NCBI GenBank assembly: GCA_000320545.1
Contig: ADNK01001426.1
Span: 1 to 35,752 of the forward strand
Length of the DNA stretch: 35,752 nucleotides
Direction of reading: 5' to 3'
Origin: Bigelowiella natans CCMP2755
Lineage: Eukaryota > Cercozoa > Chlorarachniophyceae
Shown: positions 22,971-33,817 of the stretch, one piece after another
How positions within the stretch are numbered: the stretch's first letter is position 1
Layout of the letters: the number at the start of each line of letters is the position of its first letter
Notes under the pieces: model-generated
What the model was told of the DNA's origin: nothing
What the model saw: the letters and a program-made list of their open reading frames with translations, nothing else
Databases searched by the model: none
Translations under genes and position numbers: made by a program

Positions 22971-24821
22971 TACTTGTCCCGGCGATATCACGTCTACTTC
23001 AATTTGAATGTGGTAATCTTAAATCTTGCTTCTCATACTTTTGCCCTTTCTTAATGCTATCCCTTCCCTTATTTTGACACTTGTCATTATACGCCATTCT
23101 CCAGTGGAAGAGAAGGAGAAAGAAGCTGGAAGGAATCATTCCTTGCTCGAACGATGCAGCATCCACATCATATACCTCTATTATCGTCACCACTATCGTC
23201 GTCATCATCACCATCATCGTCATCATCATCTTCCGTCAAACAACAGCGCAAGTGGACTTCACTTTCCTTCTTATCTAACAGTCTCGTTACGAGGAAATCC
23301 CCCCCCCCCACGCTGCTGCAGCAAATGAGGAGACAGATTGTTAAGATTCAGGCAGAGGGACGGTGGAACAATGACAATAACTATCCATATGATGGAGAGC
23401 AACAGCAAAGTGAGCAGTTGTACCAGCAACAACAAGGAGTAGTAGGCCAACAACAGCTTGACTCACCTTCCTATTCCTTTCAATCGCAATCATATTCTTC
23501 TTCTTCTCCTGCTGATGCAACTACTGTTCTTTCCGAAGATGGAAAGCCTCCATGCAAAATAAAGGTAGAAGAAGAAAATTACATGAGATAATTGATCAAT
23601 AATTACAATCACGACATTTGGAACAAAAAATGTACTCGTTCGTTGATTAATAAGAGGGGTAAATAGCCGCTTCTATTTGATCGTAACTCTCTTTTAATTA
23701 AATTTTGCCTCCTCTTTGTTTGTACAGGTTGTAGGAATCGGTGGAGGGGGGGGCAACACGGTAAATCGCATGATCGAATACATGGGAATGGACGACGCAT
23801 ATGACTCGGGTGTTGAGTTCTGGTCGATAAACACGGATGTTCAGGTATTAGCAGGAGGGTATGTCCCATTGGCTTGTACCTTTGCTAGAATTAGCAAGTA
23901 GTGATTATGTTTGATGATGGATAGCAAGTAGTAATTATGATTGATGATGGATATGTTCCTGCATTAGGGTTAAGGGTTGTTCTTGTCGTTCTGGTGTTGG
24001 TTGTTCAATACTGACAGGCTCTCTCGAGGTCACTTGCTGGAAATCGTATTCAAATAGGGCCTGAAGAGACCAAAGGTGGTTTGGCTGATATATACTTCTG
24101 GTGTCAATTGTCTGTCTGTGTGCTGTTCTTGCCAGTGTGACGTGATGTGATGTTGGAGAAGGACTGGAAGAGGAGGTTGAGAAGGAGGAGAGGCGAATAG
24201 CGGCATTTCTTGTTGAAAATGTGTCTGATTTCACATGATATACTCCTTCATAAACGGCGACGATCATCAGTTGACTCTGAATAATTGAGTAAGTTGGTGG
24301 AACATACATACATACATACATACATACATACATACACATACTATGAAGGGTTGGGGGCTGGAAGTAAGCCTGAGGTTGGCAAAATCGCTGCTGAAGAGAG
24401 TGCAGAAGTAATAGTAGTAGTAGTAGTAGTAGTAACAGTAGTATCGATAATAGATATGAGTACTAGTAGTAATTACTTGCTGATCTTCCTGTGCGATACT
24501 ACACATAGTAAAGTTTACTATTACCTGCTAATCTACCTGTCCATACTACATAGTAAAGTTTACTATTTAAAGTTGTCCGCAAACATATTACTACTATACT
24601 ATATCTACTACCTATTACTACCTACTACTATTTTATTTGATATATCCCTTAAATCTGCGCCATGGCTACTTTTACAACCTGTGCAACGTTTACTATGATG
24701 AATTATAAATCATGTACAATGTATATGTGTTAGTTAGTTTGTTCCTCCTTGCATATACTTGATACTTTAGGTAATAGGAGCCATCGTACGGGATACTGAT
24801 ATGGTGTTCGTCACAGCGGTC

Positions 24822-24855
<34 letters not shown>

Positions 24856-26097
24856 AGAATTATATACATCAACAAAAATAATAATAATAATAACAATAAT
24901 ACATCAACATATACACGTCTGCTTCCTCCTCCACACAGTCTTAGCGAGGACAAACGTAATACTTCTTATATACTACTACTACTACTATCTAAACAGGGAA
25001 TGGGTGGTGGTACTGGTTCTGGTGCTGCTCCTGTCGTTGCAGCAATTTCAAAGCATACAGGTTGTTTGACAGTGGGTGTCGTCACCAAACCATTCCATTT
25101 CGAGGGAAAGAAACGTTTACGACAAGCGAGAGAAGCAATCCAAGAGCTCAGAAAGCACGTGGTACTAGTAGTACTAGTAAGAGTATATCTGATTGTATGT
25201 ATATATACTCACACAGTTATTATTGCTTATTATTAGGATATACTAATTGTCGTCTCAAATGATAAATTGCTTGAAGTAGCCCCAACAGGTAGCAACTAAG
25301 TAATTCACATGTTATAGTAATTGTGCGCATGAAACACTGGCTGTTGTAGGACATTTTAATAACATGTTATTGTTGTTTTCTTCTTCTTCTTCTTCTTCTT
25401 CTTCTTCTTCTTCTTCTTCTTCTTCGTGCTCAATAATACAACTATGTACTTAGGAATGGCGCTGCAGGATGCATTCGCCCAAGCCGATGATATCCTTCGT
25501 CAGGTAGCACTAACTACTGCTATTTTGCTGCTCTAATAGGTCATAATAATAATAATAATAATAAGAATAATAATTCAAGAGACAATATTGATCGTGGCTA
25601 ATGTACAATGATATAATGAATTAAAAAGTAGATACGATATACTTATATGATGATGATGATGGTAATGATACTGATGATGATGATTTTAGGGTATTGTGGG
25701 GATATCAGAGATCATTACCAAACCTGGCCTTATCAACGTTGATTTTGCGGACGTTAAGTAATATAGTCGTGATCATGATTTTTATGGTGATTGTAGTGAT
25801 AATAAGCAATTTATGCTATTATTTGCTTCGCTAAAATTTTTTGTCTTATAATTCGTATATGTTGGATACTAAATGATATGATGTAGTGCTCTCGTTTGTG
25901 TTTCATTCGTTTCCTCCCTCTTTTTTTGCTTGTTTGCGTTTGATTTGTGATTTGTAGTGATTCTCCTGTGTTGCTATTCTTGAATAACAACATTAATTAA
26001 TTATTGTCATTACTTCTACCTACGTGTGCCGATGATGATAGCTCTGTGATGTCTAATGCGGGATTGGCCCTGATGGGTATCGGAGTAGGATCCGGTC

Positions 26098-26131
<34 letters not shown>

Positions 26132-26333
26132 CTGCATACTACTAGCATCATCATCATTATCATCACATCTCCATTGTCACTCATGTAACATCTTCCCCTC
26201 TTCCCTCCTTTTTCATTTATAAGGACCATCAAGAGCTCAAGATGCAGCAATGGCAGCTATCACGTCTCCTTTACTGGATTTTCCACTAGAGAATGCGAAG
26301 GTGGGTGGAGTTAGGATAGCGTACAATAATAAT

Positions 26334-26369
<36 letters not shown>

Positions 26370-26466
26370 GGAAGTACATGCACTGCTAACAATACAATAT
26401 TATGAAAGTGATTCCCACTACCACTGCAAACACCAATATCCGCGAGCAAGGACACACGCCAACAAA

Positions 26467-26509
<43 letters not shown>

Positions 26510-27195
26510 GAAAAAGATTTCGCTGCTGCTGCTGTTATGTGAATTATGATCGATCACTGTGTGCAGCAAGCAAGCAGTGCATCGTCTGCTTGTTGTAGTA
26601 TAAAACAGCAGCAGCAGCAGCAGTAGCATCCTTGTTCTTATTATTGTCTCACTTAATCGCCGATCGACAAAGCAGATGACACCTCAACATCATAATAATA
26701 ACAATAATAATAATAACAATAATTATAGTTTGCTATCCCTCACGATTTACGGCTGGCTTGCTGTTCTCGTACTGATGCATGCATTAATATCATTATACTT
26801 GCCGTATATATCACAGGGTGTTGTGTACACAATCAATGGAGGGCCTGATATGTCTCTCCAGGAGGTCAATCGTGTCGCAGAGGTAGCAGTCATATAGTAG
26901 TAGTTGTAGTAGCAGTATTTGTAATACAACCATTAATTAATTATGATGCTCTCATAACGTTCAACATCAGACGTAGTGATTCCATAGTTGTACTGCCTTC
27001 TTGCTGCATTTTCCTTCTTCCTCCCATTTGTACCTTCTGGTCATTATTCTTATTTTGCTGTTGTTGTTGTTCTTGTTATCCAGGTGATTGCAGAGATGGT
27101 ACATCCTGAAGCTAATGTAATATTTGGAGCTTCGACAGACGAATCTATGGGAAATAGTAATAAGAAAGATCATCACCATACTTGAATTAATGATG

Positions 27196-27268
<73 letters not shown>

Positions 27269-27991
27269 TTAGAAAGAATATAATATGTGGGCATATCAGT
27301 AAATGTTTCGGTACCTAATTGCAGCAGTATTTTACAGATGATCTCTACATTATCGTGAGGCAAATTCAGTAGATCATGCTCTCTCCCTCTCCTCTCTCTC
27401 TGTTACTCTCTGTTACTCTACACTTACTAATTCCATGATCTCTTTGTTTGTTGATATTCTCTTTCTCATTTTTTGTTAGGCATAAAGGTTGTTGTAGTGG
27501 CCACAAACTTCGAGAACAGTAAACAACCTGACGTTGATACTGAATACGATGGTTTCAATTCTCAAAACTTCTCACCCGGAAGCGCAGGATTTTCTGCTTT
27601 TGGTACTGGTTCAGGGCTGTCGTCTCCAGATTTCTCAGCTACTTACACACCTGCTGATTTCAAAGCTGGGAGGGGGGGGATGATGAGCGCCGCTGATGCT
27701 GCCGCTGCTGGTTCTTCTGCAAGGAATTCTCTGCCTACCGATAGGTCCAACGCGTACTACTCAATGGACAAGGATAGTAGCGGCAGTAGTAGTAGCAGTG
27801 TTGGTAATAATAATAGATGGGGAGGAGACTCCAACGGATACTACTACTATGACAACTCATTGGATAAGGAGGAGAGCAGCAATGAACAGATGAAATCCTC
27901 GACTCGGCAACCACAAGCAGACGAAAAGAAGAGTACGAATAAGAGACGACGACGGGGATTAGGGGGTTGGTGGTATTGGTGGAGAAACTAA
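22693..27991 (+). CDS. ftsZ: plastid division GTPase FtsZ
   Basis: 672 residues from 15 exons: 22693-22853, 23105-23564, 23728-23844, 24018-24075, 24349-24407, 24771-24818, 24997-25161, 25237-25288, 25454-25503, 25690-25757, 26042-26094, 26224-26300, 26817-26882, 27084-27156, 27480-27991; all phases agree. Tubulin-like GTPase that forms the Z ring at the plastid division site. Seen: a signal segment [17 protein letters not shown] (about 33-49), then a Ser/Pro/Arg-rich transit region; [15 protein letters not shown] (208-222), [13 protein letters not shown], the signature [12 protein letters not shown] (302-313), [14 protein letters not shown], and the T7 loop NVDFADV (406-412) with both catalytic Asp. 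All GTPase elements are intact. The C-terminal tail (from about 514) is long, Ser/Asn-rich and ends in [15 protein letters not shown] instead of the usual short FtsA/ARC6-binding peptide. GVEFW and the cyanobacterial-type core support plastid rather than mitochondrial FtsZ. Confidence 0.93.
22921..22970. repeat. (TG)n microsatellite in FtsZ intron 1
   Basis: About 24 TG units between exons 1 and 2, with no matching CA run in the same intron. Confidence 0.95.
24822..24987. repeat. complementary (AGT)n and (ACT)n arms in FtsZ intron 6
   Basis: Intron 24819-24996 begins with GTC and then 11 AGT units (24822-24854). Close to its 3' end lie about six TAC/ACT units (24971-24987), nine bases before the acceptor. 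The two arms are complementary. Confidence 0.92.
25378..25425. repeat. (CTT)n microsatellite in FtsZ intron 8
   Basis: About 16 TTC/CTT units between 25288 and 25454, serving as or lying near the polypyrimidine tract of that intron. Confidence 0.93.
26470..26505. repeat. (GA)n microsatellite in FtsZ intron 12
   Basis: About 17 GA units; the same intron (26301-26816) also holds a (TAG)n run at 26335-26369. Confidence 0.93.
27198..27266. repeat. (TA)n(TG)n microsatellite in FtsZ intron 14
   Basis: A (TA)n run followed by (GT)n, about 40-110 bases after the 5' splice site at 27157. Confidence 0.95.
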
Positions 27992-29689
27992 ATACGACGT
28001 TAAGAGCAATATGGTGGATCTCTTCAGAAGTGGTAGTAGGTAGGTAGTAGCAGTAGATTGCGATTCATCAGCAGCATATATTTGTCTGCCGTGGGGATCT
28101 CACCTTTTTAATCGTAATCTAGATCGTAACTAGTCTTGAGTAGCTACGATCATATATTAGATGCAAGACGGGAACCATAGATTTTTTACCAATTGTACAT
28201 TACTGCAACAACCTGAAAAATCTCGATATCTCAATGTTCTGAAATTGCGGTCACCATCATCAAGCCATTGCACAAATTTACACACCAATACTGGGTGCAA
28301 ATAGTGCGTTAATAGTAGCAACATAAAGTTATCGCAGAGCTGCTTTCATTTGTTGCAACATTCAGAGCAGACGGTGACAGGCACACCGGATGCAAAGCAT
28401 ATATTATGTATTAGTGTAGTGTAGGCAGGATGATGTCCCTGTGCTATCGTTCAGCTCATTGCCGATTTTTTGCGTAGCACGACTCTCACATTCGTGGCGT
28501 CTTACGTGTCGAAGTCGCCCTGCTATTACGATGTGCAATGTCATCTAGTCATCACATATCCTTAAGCATCTGCCCTAACTCTAGTAACTCTTCATGTTAC
28601 ACACGATGCACCATGTTATGATCGATGATGATGGGCTCCACGTGCTACATGTAGCGTGCCAGCCGCAGCTAGATAGTGTGGTCAATGCCATGTCAAAAGC
28701 TAGAAAGTCGCAAGCTAGCAAGTCCACGCGCGCTACTACTAGACTAGGCTAGCATGCCTAGATGTGCGTGCTCACTAGCTTACTACGCCGCAGATGTAGC
28801 TAGCTAGAAGCAACTCTATAACTATTATGGACTACATGCGAGCCCTAAAGGTAGTGACGTTGTACACTGCGCAGCAACAATCTATCACTAGATCATGCTA
28901 CGTGCAGTAGCTGAGGGTCGCTTGTAGTTCTAGAGTTGCGTGACGATGCATCATCAATTCCCAATGATCGGGGATCAATGCTGCTCGCTCTATTAGTGCT
29001 ACACATGGAGCAATTCCAAGGCTTGTCTGTGGCTAGTTATAGTCATAGTAGTTTGCACATGTCTAGATGTGCCAAGGTGTGTGTGACATGCACGCAAAAC
29101 TAGACATATGATGCGATGTTATGAGGAGGACGAGACGGTGCCACCTGCTGTTCGAGGCCGCACATCTGCCATCTACACGTGTACGTCGTGGCATCGATGT
29201 CATGGGTGCTAGTCATTACCATGGTGCCGCCGCTGCGCATATACGCACAGTTCACGCACGTACATCTAGCGTGCAAATAACCCAGATGACAGTACTACTT
29301 TACTTCAAATAGCGTAATAATACTATGTCACTACACAGTGTATACAATATTACACATATGAGACGGATGTAATGAAATGTTTAAATTTTTTTAATTGTCA
29401 TCCTAATGTAGCTATGCAATGCAGCGGCTACAGCGCTTAAGTATTACATATGTAATGCATAGCATATACGTATGTCTTTAGTATAACAAGTCTAGAAGTG
29501 TGCTAAGAATGCCAGGATTGCATCGTGGTAATAGCAACTCTGGCAACGACAAAGAGTTTGCACGACGCTTGAATCTTTGCATTTATGATGCGAATGTTTG
29601 ATGCTGCGAACAATGAAATACAGCATTTCGGATGCTTCTTGTATACTATTTCGGAAATCATCAATGTCGGAAAGGGAGACATGAATATC
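27992..29689. other. tail-to-tail gap between FtsZ and PAK1IP1 genes
   Basis: No gene could be supported in 1.7 kb. From about 28640 the sequence is dense in CTAG, GCTAGC and ACATGC words (for example GCTAGCTAGAAGC near 28800). It carries copy 2 of the dispersed repeat. Microsatellites are scarce compared with the introns. A short plus-strand frame at 29121-29312 has no recognisable features. Confidence 0.6.
29353..29436. repeat. dispersed repeat, copy 2
   Basis: ATGAGACGGATG, TGTCATCCTAATGTAGCTAT and GCAATGCAGCGGCTACAGCG match 18671-18762 in order and orientation, with a T-rich replacement in the middle. Confidence 0.85.
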
Positions 29690-32329
29690 TTAGCTTCTTG
29701 TTGCTACCTTCGCCATCTTTTTCCTTTTACCTTTTTTGGAAATCGATTTATTATTGAGATGTATCTTTCCTTTCCTCTTTTTTAGACTGCTGCTGCTGCT
29801 GCTGCTGCTTTTTTTTACTTGTGAATCTGCGGGGTTCTTCTGAATCTTTGTTTCATTTTCCTCAGAGATATTGTTCTTCCTTGTCTTTCTCTTTTTCCCA
29901 TGTAAAGATTCTTGGACACTACACTCCAACGAGGACGACATGCACGTAATTCGACCATTGCCTGATCCTAATTGTATTCCGATTTTCCCATGGTGTCAAA
30001 CGTAAAGAATTTGTGCAACGCACGCAAAAACCACATATGACGATGATGATGTTTGGGAATAATTAAGTGGTCTTAACCAACCTTTTGTGATAACTTCTCC
30101 AGTTTTTGTATTCCATACAATTATCTGATGTTAAGTTAAGTTGCTCAAACACATGATACTCAATTGCTTCATTCATAGGTAGAAAAGTTATTAGAATCCT
30201 CATCTTTATTTCCACTATAATAATCACACCTCCCCATCCGAAGATCCAGATACCAGAACGGTACTAGCTGGCTCCGCATCCCTCCTCACCTAGAAAAGGA
30301 CAAGGAAGGGTTGTTGGCAAAATATATTTAAAAAAGCCTACCCTTTACAACCCTAGGTGGACATCTATTGATGATCTATCTCATGTTTCCTGCTGCACGC
30401 TTGTCATCATCTACATCACTACAACTATATCCTTTCTCTCAGTATCCTTATTCCTAGAGCAATATCTTTACCACAGTCAAAGCTCTCACCCTTCGTTTAT
30501 GCCCCTAGATAAGTATTTTGAATAAGGTTGACTGAACTTTCAGGCTATTATTGAACAAGCTTTACTACAATGACCGAACTTACAGTGACTCAACTTTCAG
30601 GCTACTATTCAATAAGTTTTATTACAGTGACCGAACTTCCAAGTTAAGAATCCACCACCGCAACTCCTCCTCCTCCTCCTCCTCCTCCTCCTCCTCCTCC
30701 TTCCCCTCCCTCTTCCAATGATGACGACGATGATGATGGTGATGATGATGATGATGATGATACCTCCATCCGTAATTTTAAGGTACCATCGGAATTCCAT
30801 AATGTCACAGCACCATTCTCGCAGCTGTACGCATAAAACAAAGTCAGTCCATACTATAAGATGTCTTCAGGTCAATTATCGTACCACCTTCTCTAAATAC
30901 AAATAGATTCATGTGTGCAGATGACAGCGTTTGAGGTGTACATATTTAACCCCCCCTCCTCCTCCAAACCCAAGGGAAAATACCCAACAGCTAGACGCTG
31001 CCCAGCAGAACCAAGGGGGACAATAGCAAGGATTTTGGAACCCAGATTAAGATTTGATATCAAATCTCCATGGCTGTCGTACACCTTGTAAAACACAAGC
31101 ATCCTTATCATGATCAGCACCGACCGCCATTATTATTGGTATCGATATCTTCGTTAAACTCATCACCCTACCGCAGCCAAGTTCCGCAAAAAAATCTCTT
31201 CTGAGTTGAATTACACCTTAATTTCTTTTTGGGAAACGATATAGTAGCTTTTCCCATCACGACTCCATTTGACTTGTGAGGATAAGTGCCGCAACTGGAA
31301 TGGATAGAGTATGATGGAAAAAGTAATGATGCTTTTATTTTGACATGGAATTAATTCGAAAATTATTGTAGCACCACCTTGATTTTGTGCGCCAAACTGC
31401 ATGTCATTAAATTCCATAGCTGCAGTATTATTATAATTTGTTAGAGGTCAGATGTGTCTGTTGAATTTAGATTGTACACCACCTTGAGGTATCCATCTTT
31501 GCCAACCGAAAGAGCAAGTTTCCCTGATCGTACATGATTATTTATCGCTTCATCATAACATCTGATGCGAACAATTATTTTCAAGCTCTGCTTATCAATA
31601 TCACCTGTCGGGTGAATAGAAAGAGAAAGGACACCGCCTTTGTGAGCTGCAATCTTTCCTGCCTGAGAAAGCATGTTTGGTATTTTTCCTCAACTTGATA
31701 CGTTTGTTGTAGTTATTCACCTCCTCCCAGGTGGGATTCCGAGACCAAATTATTATTGCCCCGTCACCGCTGCCACTCAAGAGATAGTCCTCCCCAAAAA
31801 ATTCTAGACAGGTAATCTGAAGAGAAGAAACAGTACCTTATCAGTGAGGAGTTAACACAGAAGAAGAGGAGTTTATAGTAGTTCAGAATGCCTAGTAGTT
31901 CAGAATGCCGTGTGTCCGGTACCTCTCCTGTATGGCCGTAGAGAGCACTGAAATCTTTCAGTTGCGCAATGTCGAACAGTCTTATCGTTTCATCAGAGCT
32001 TCCCTGGTCACCAAAGCGGTTAATTAAGAACAATCTTGGTTGAGTAGTGTGTACTTAAGGGTATCTACCGATGCTACAAGATGGCTAGAAGGTGAAGATG
32101 CGAGACATGTAACGGAGCTCAGGTGTGCTTCTATCCGGAAAAGCTTTGAAATTTTCATTTCATTCGTTCCATCCTCAATGTTTTCTACAACAATAATGGA
32201 TAAATAAACAAACTTGGACCCACGAACAATAAGCATAGTACTGTTTTCTTCGAGCTCCACTCCGCTCACTGTGTGCTCGTATGTCCCGATTGCGAATCGG
32301 GCCGGGAGAAACCCAGTTTTGCTCGCCAT
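29690..32329 (-). CDS. PAK1IP1/MAK11 homologue, WD40 protein of 60S ribosome assembly
   Basis: 399 residues from 12 exons: 32329-32069, 32003-31923, 31816-31721, 31662-31605, 31523-31483, 31419-31378, 31294-31217, 31084-30984, 30824-30764, 30289-30230, 30124-30082, 29967-29690; all phases agree. The human protein has a similar length. MAK11/PAK1IP1 is a nucleolar WD-repeat protein needed for large ribosomal subunit maturation. Seen, in order: AIGTYEHTVSGVELEE, AHLSSVTCLASS, GSSDETIRLFDIAQL, GEDYLLSGSGDGAIIIWS, IAAHKGGVLSLSIHPTG, KLALSVGKDGYLKLWNL, VKWSRDGKSYYIVSQ, GAVTLWNSDG, VLVSGSSDGEIIVWN. The AHKG...LSIHPTG/KLALSVG block is diagnostic of this family. The last exon encodes a Lys/Arg-rich tail (GKKRKTRK and LKKRKGK) suited to nuclear or nucleolar import, plus a Ser run from a CTG/CAG repeat. 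This is a housekeeping gene with no plastid signal. Confidence 0.93.
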
Positions 32330-32776
32330 TCCCTCCGTCGTATGCAGTATGCACGGACCCTGTTCTGCAGAATGAATGTGATGATGGTGATGTAATAGGG
32401 GGTAGGGTAAGTCCCGATAGTAGGTAGTTAGTAACCGTGATTAGATCTATTAACCATGACAATGAAATGCGAACATTTGCTGTTCTTTCTTCTGCATCGA
32501 ATTGCCGAGATATCTACATTTTAAGTGCAAATTTGGAGGGAAGCACTTTCGTGTAATCGTTGGGAAGTCCTTAAATCGATGTAGAAATGAAGGGGATGTT
32601 TAACATGAGACAACTAATTACACACAAATCATTGCGACAACCCTCGCCCATAATCTACAGAATTCTGAAGGATTTTTACGCTCTCTCCCCCACCCGCAAG
32701 AGGTATGTTGAGTGTCCATTAAAATCCAAATCGTCGCCGCCTAATTGTATCACTATTTATTTATGAAAATGTGTGT

Positions 32777-32821
<45 letters not shown>

Positions 32822-32880
32822 AGAAGTGGAGTGCTATCTAAAAGGCTTCTGGACGTCTTTGCTTCAAACCCACTGCACAA
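32330..32880. promoter_or_regulatory. head-to-head gap, probable shared promoter region
   Basis: This 551-bp gap lies between the PAK1IP1-like start (minus) and the small basic protein start (plus). It contains a (TG)n tract at 32779-32819, about 60 bp upstream of the plus-strand ATG. No named motif was found. Confidence 0.38.
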
Positions 32881-33817
32881 ATGGATCGATCTGTAGGTCG
32901 CAGACGCTCGCTGCAGTATTCCAGTGACAGGTGCGTGTGAAAATTTTAAAACGTAAAGCTACGTTCTAATTCTCTTGTCTCTTCAAACCAAAGATAGTTG
33001 GATTATTTACTTACAGGTTCATAACAGAGCGTGGTGACTGGCTAATGAAAAATGGTTCAGCATCAAATCACCGGCATTGGCTAGGGCGTCCAGGTATATG
33101 ATAATGGTTACGCTCTCAAGCGAAGAAAAAGAACCTTTGGATTCCTGCCTAAATGACTTTAAAATTGCAGACGCAGTTCCTTCGAAACACGATCTTCTTC
33201 TTCAAAAATGTCTACTTGACCCCAGATTCAATTTGAAGGTTTTTAAGTTCGCAATATACGAGAAAGCCTGTATAGATTGATTATAACCCTTGTAGAACGC
33301 AACGACTGGAAACAATGACGTCTCAAATTTAGTATCAATCCGCGAAATCAGAGGAAGCAAGAGGCAGAAGAACATGTAGATCTTTCTATAATGAATATAA
33401 TTCGTGGGCATTCGAAAAATGGCATAATTTTCAGATCGGTTTTCTCACAATATCTGCCCTCTTCCAAAAAAAAATCTCAAAGGCATCTCAGAGGTAAATC
33501 CTTGCACATTCACAATCACGCTGATGTACTCTTATGTTATTCTTGTTTCGCTTGACTCAGGGGTATTATCGAGTTCACGCCCTCGCAGGCGCAATAAGCT
33601 TAAGCTTCAAGAATTTAGCAAGGTTTGTTGTTTATAGTTAGATGTTGAATCAGGAATTTATTACATGCAACACCAAAAAAACATGTTGAGCTCAAGATGA
33701 CTAAATGTAATCACGATCCAAAATAAACAGGAACGCGATGATTGGTTACCAAGAAGGCAGCTAGATTACGGTAAAACGCCACGCGTTCCTAAAGCAAAGC
33801 TGTCAGCTCCCAGATAA
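32881..33817 (+). CDS. small basic protein with C-box-like motif, possibly CDC20/CDH1 N-terminus-like
   Basis: 160 residues from seven exons: 32881-32930, 33017-33093, 33171-33238, 33296-33375, 33435-33493, 33561-33622, 33731-33817. All six junctions agree in phase with good GT and AG signals, which argues for a real spliced gene. Seen: SSDRFITERGDW near residue 14, resembling the C-box (DRFIPxR) by which CDC20/CDH1 co-activators bind the APC/C; then HDLLLQKCLLDP, and SQYLPSSKKKSQRHLR, reminiscent of the CDH1 linker that precedes its WD40 propeller. No WD40 repeats follow; the frame stops at 33817 and nothing propeller-like is seen down to the telomere. It could be a truncated co-activator, a C-box-bearing regulator, or an unrelated basic protein. 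It is the last gene before the telomere. Confidence 0.5.

Noticed and set aside
24300-24345. Possible CRISPR-like or tandem regulatory array in TAC/CAT-type repeats
   Set aside because: These are simple microsatellites without spacers, in a eukaryotic intron.
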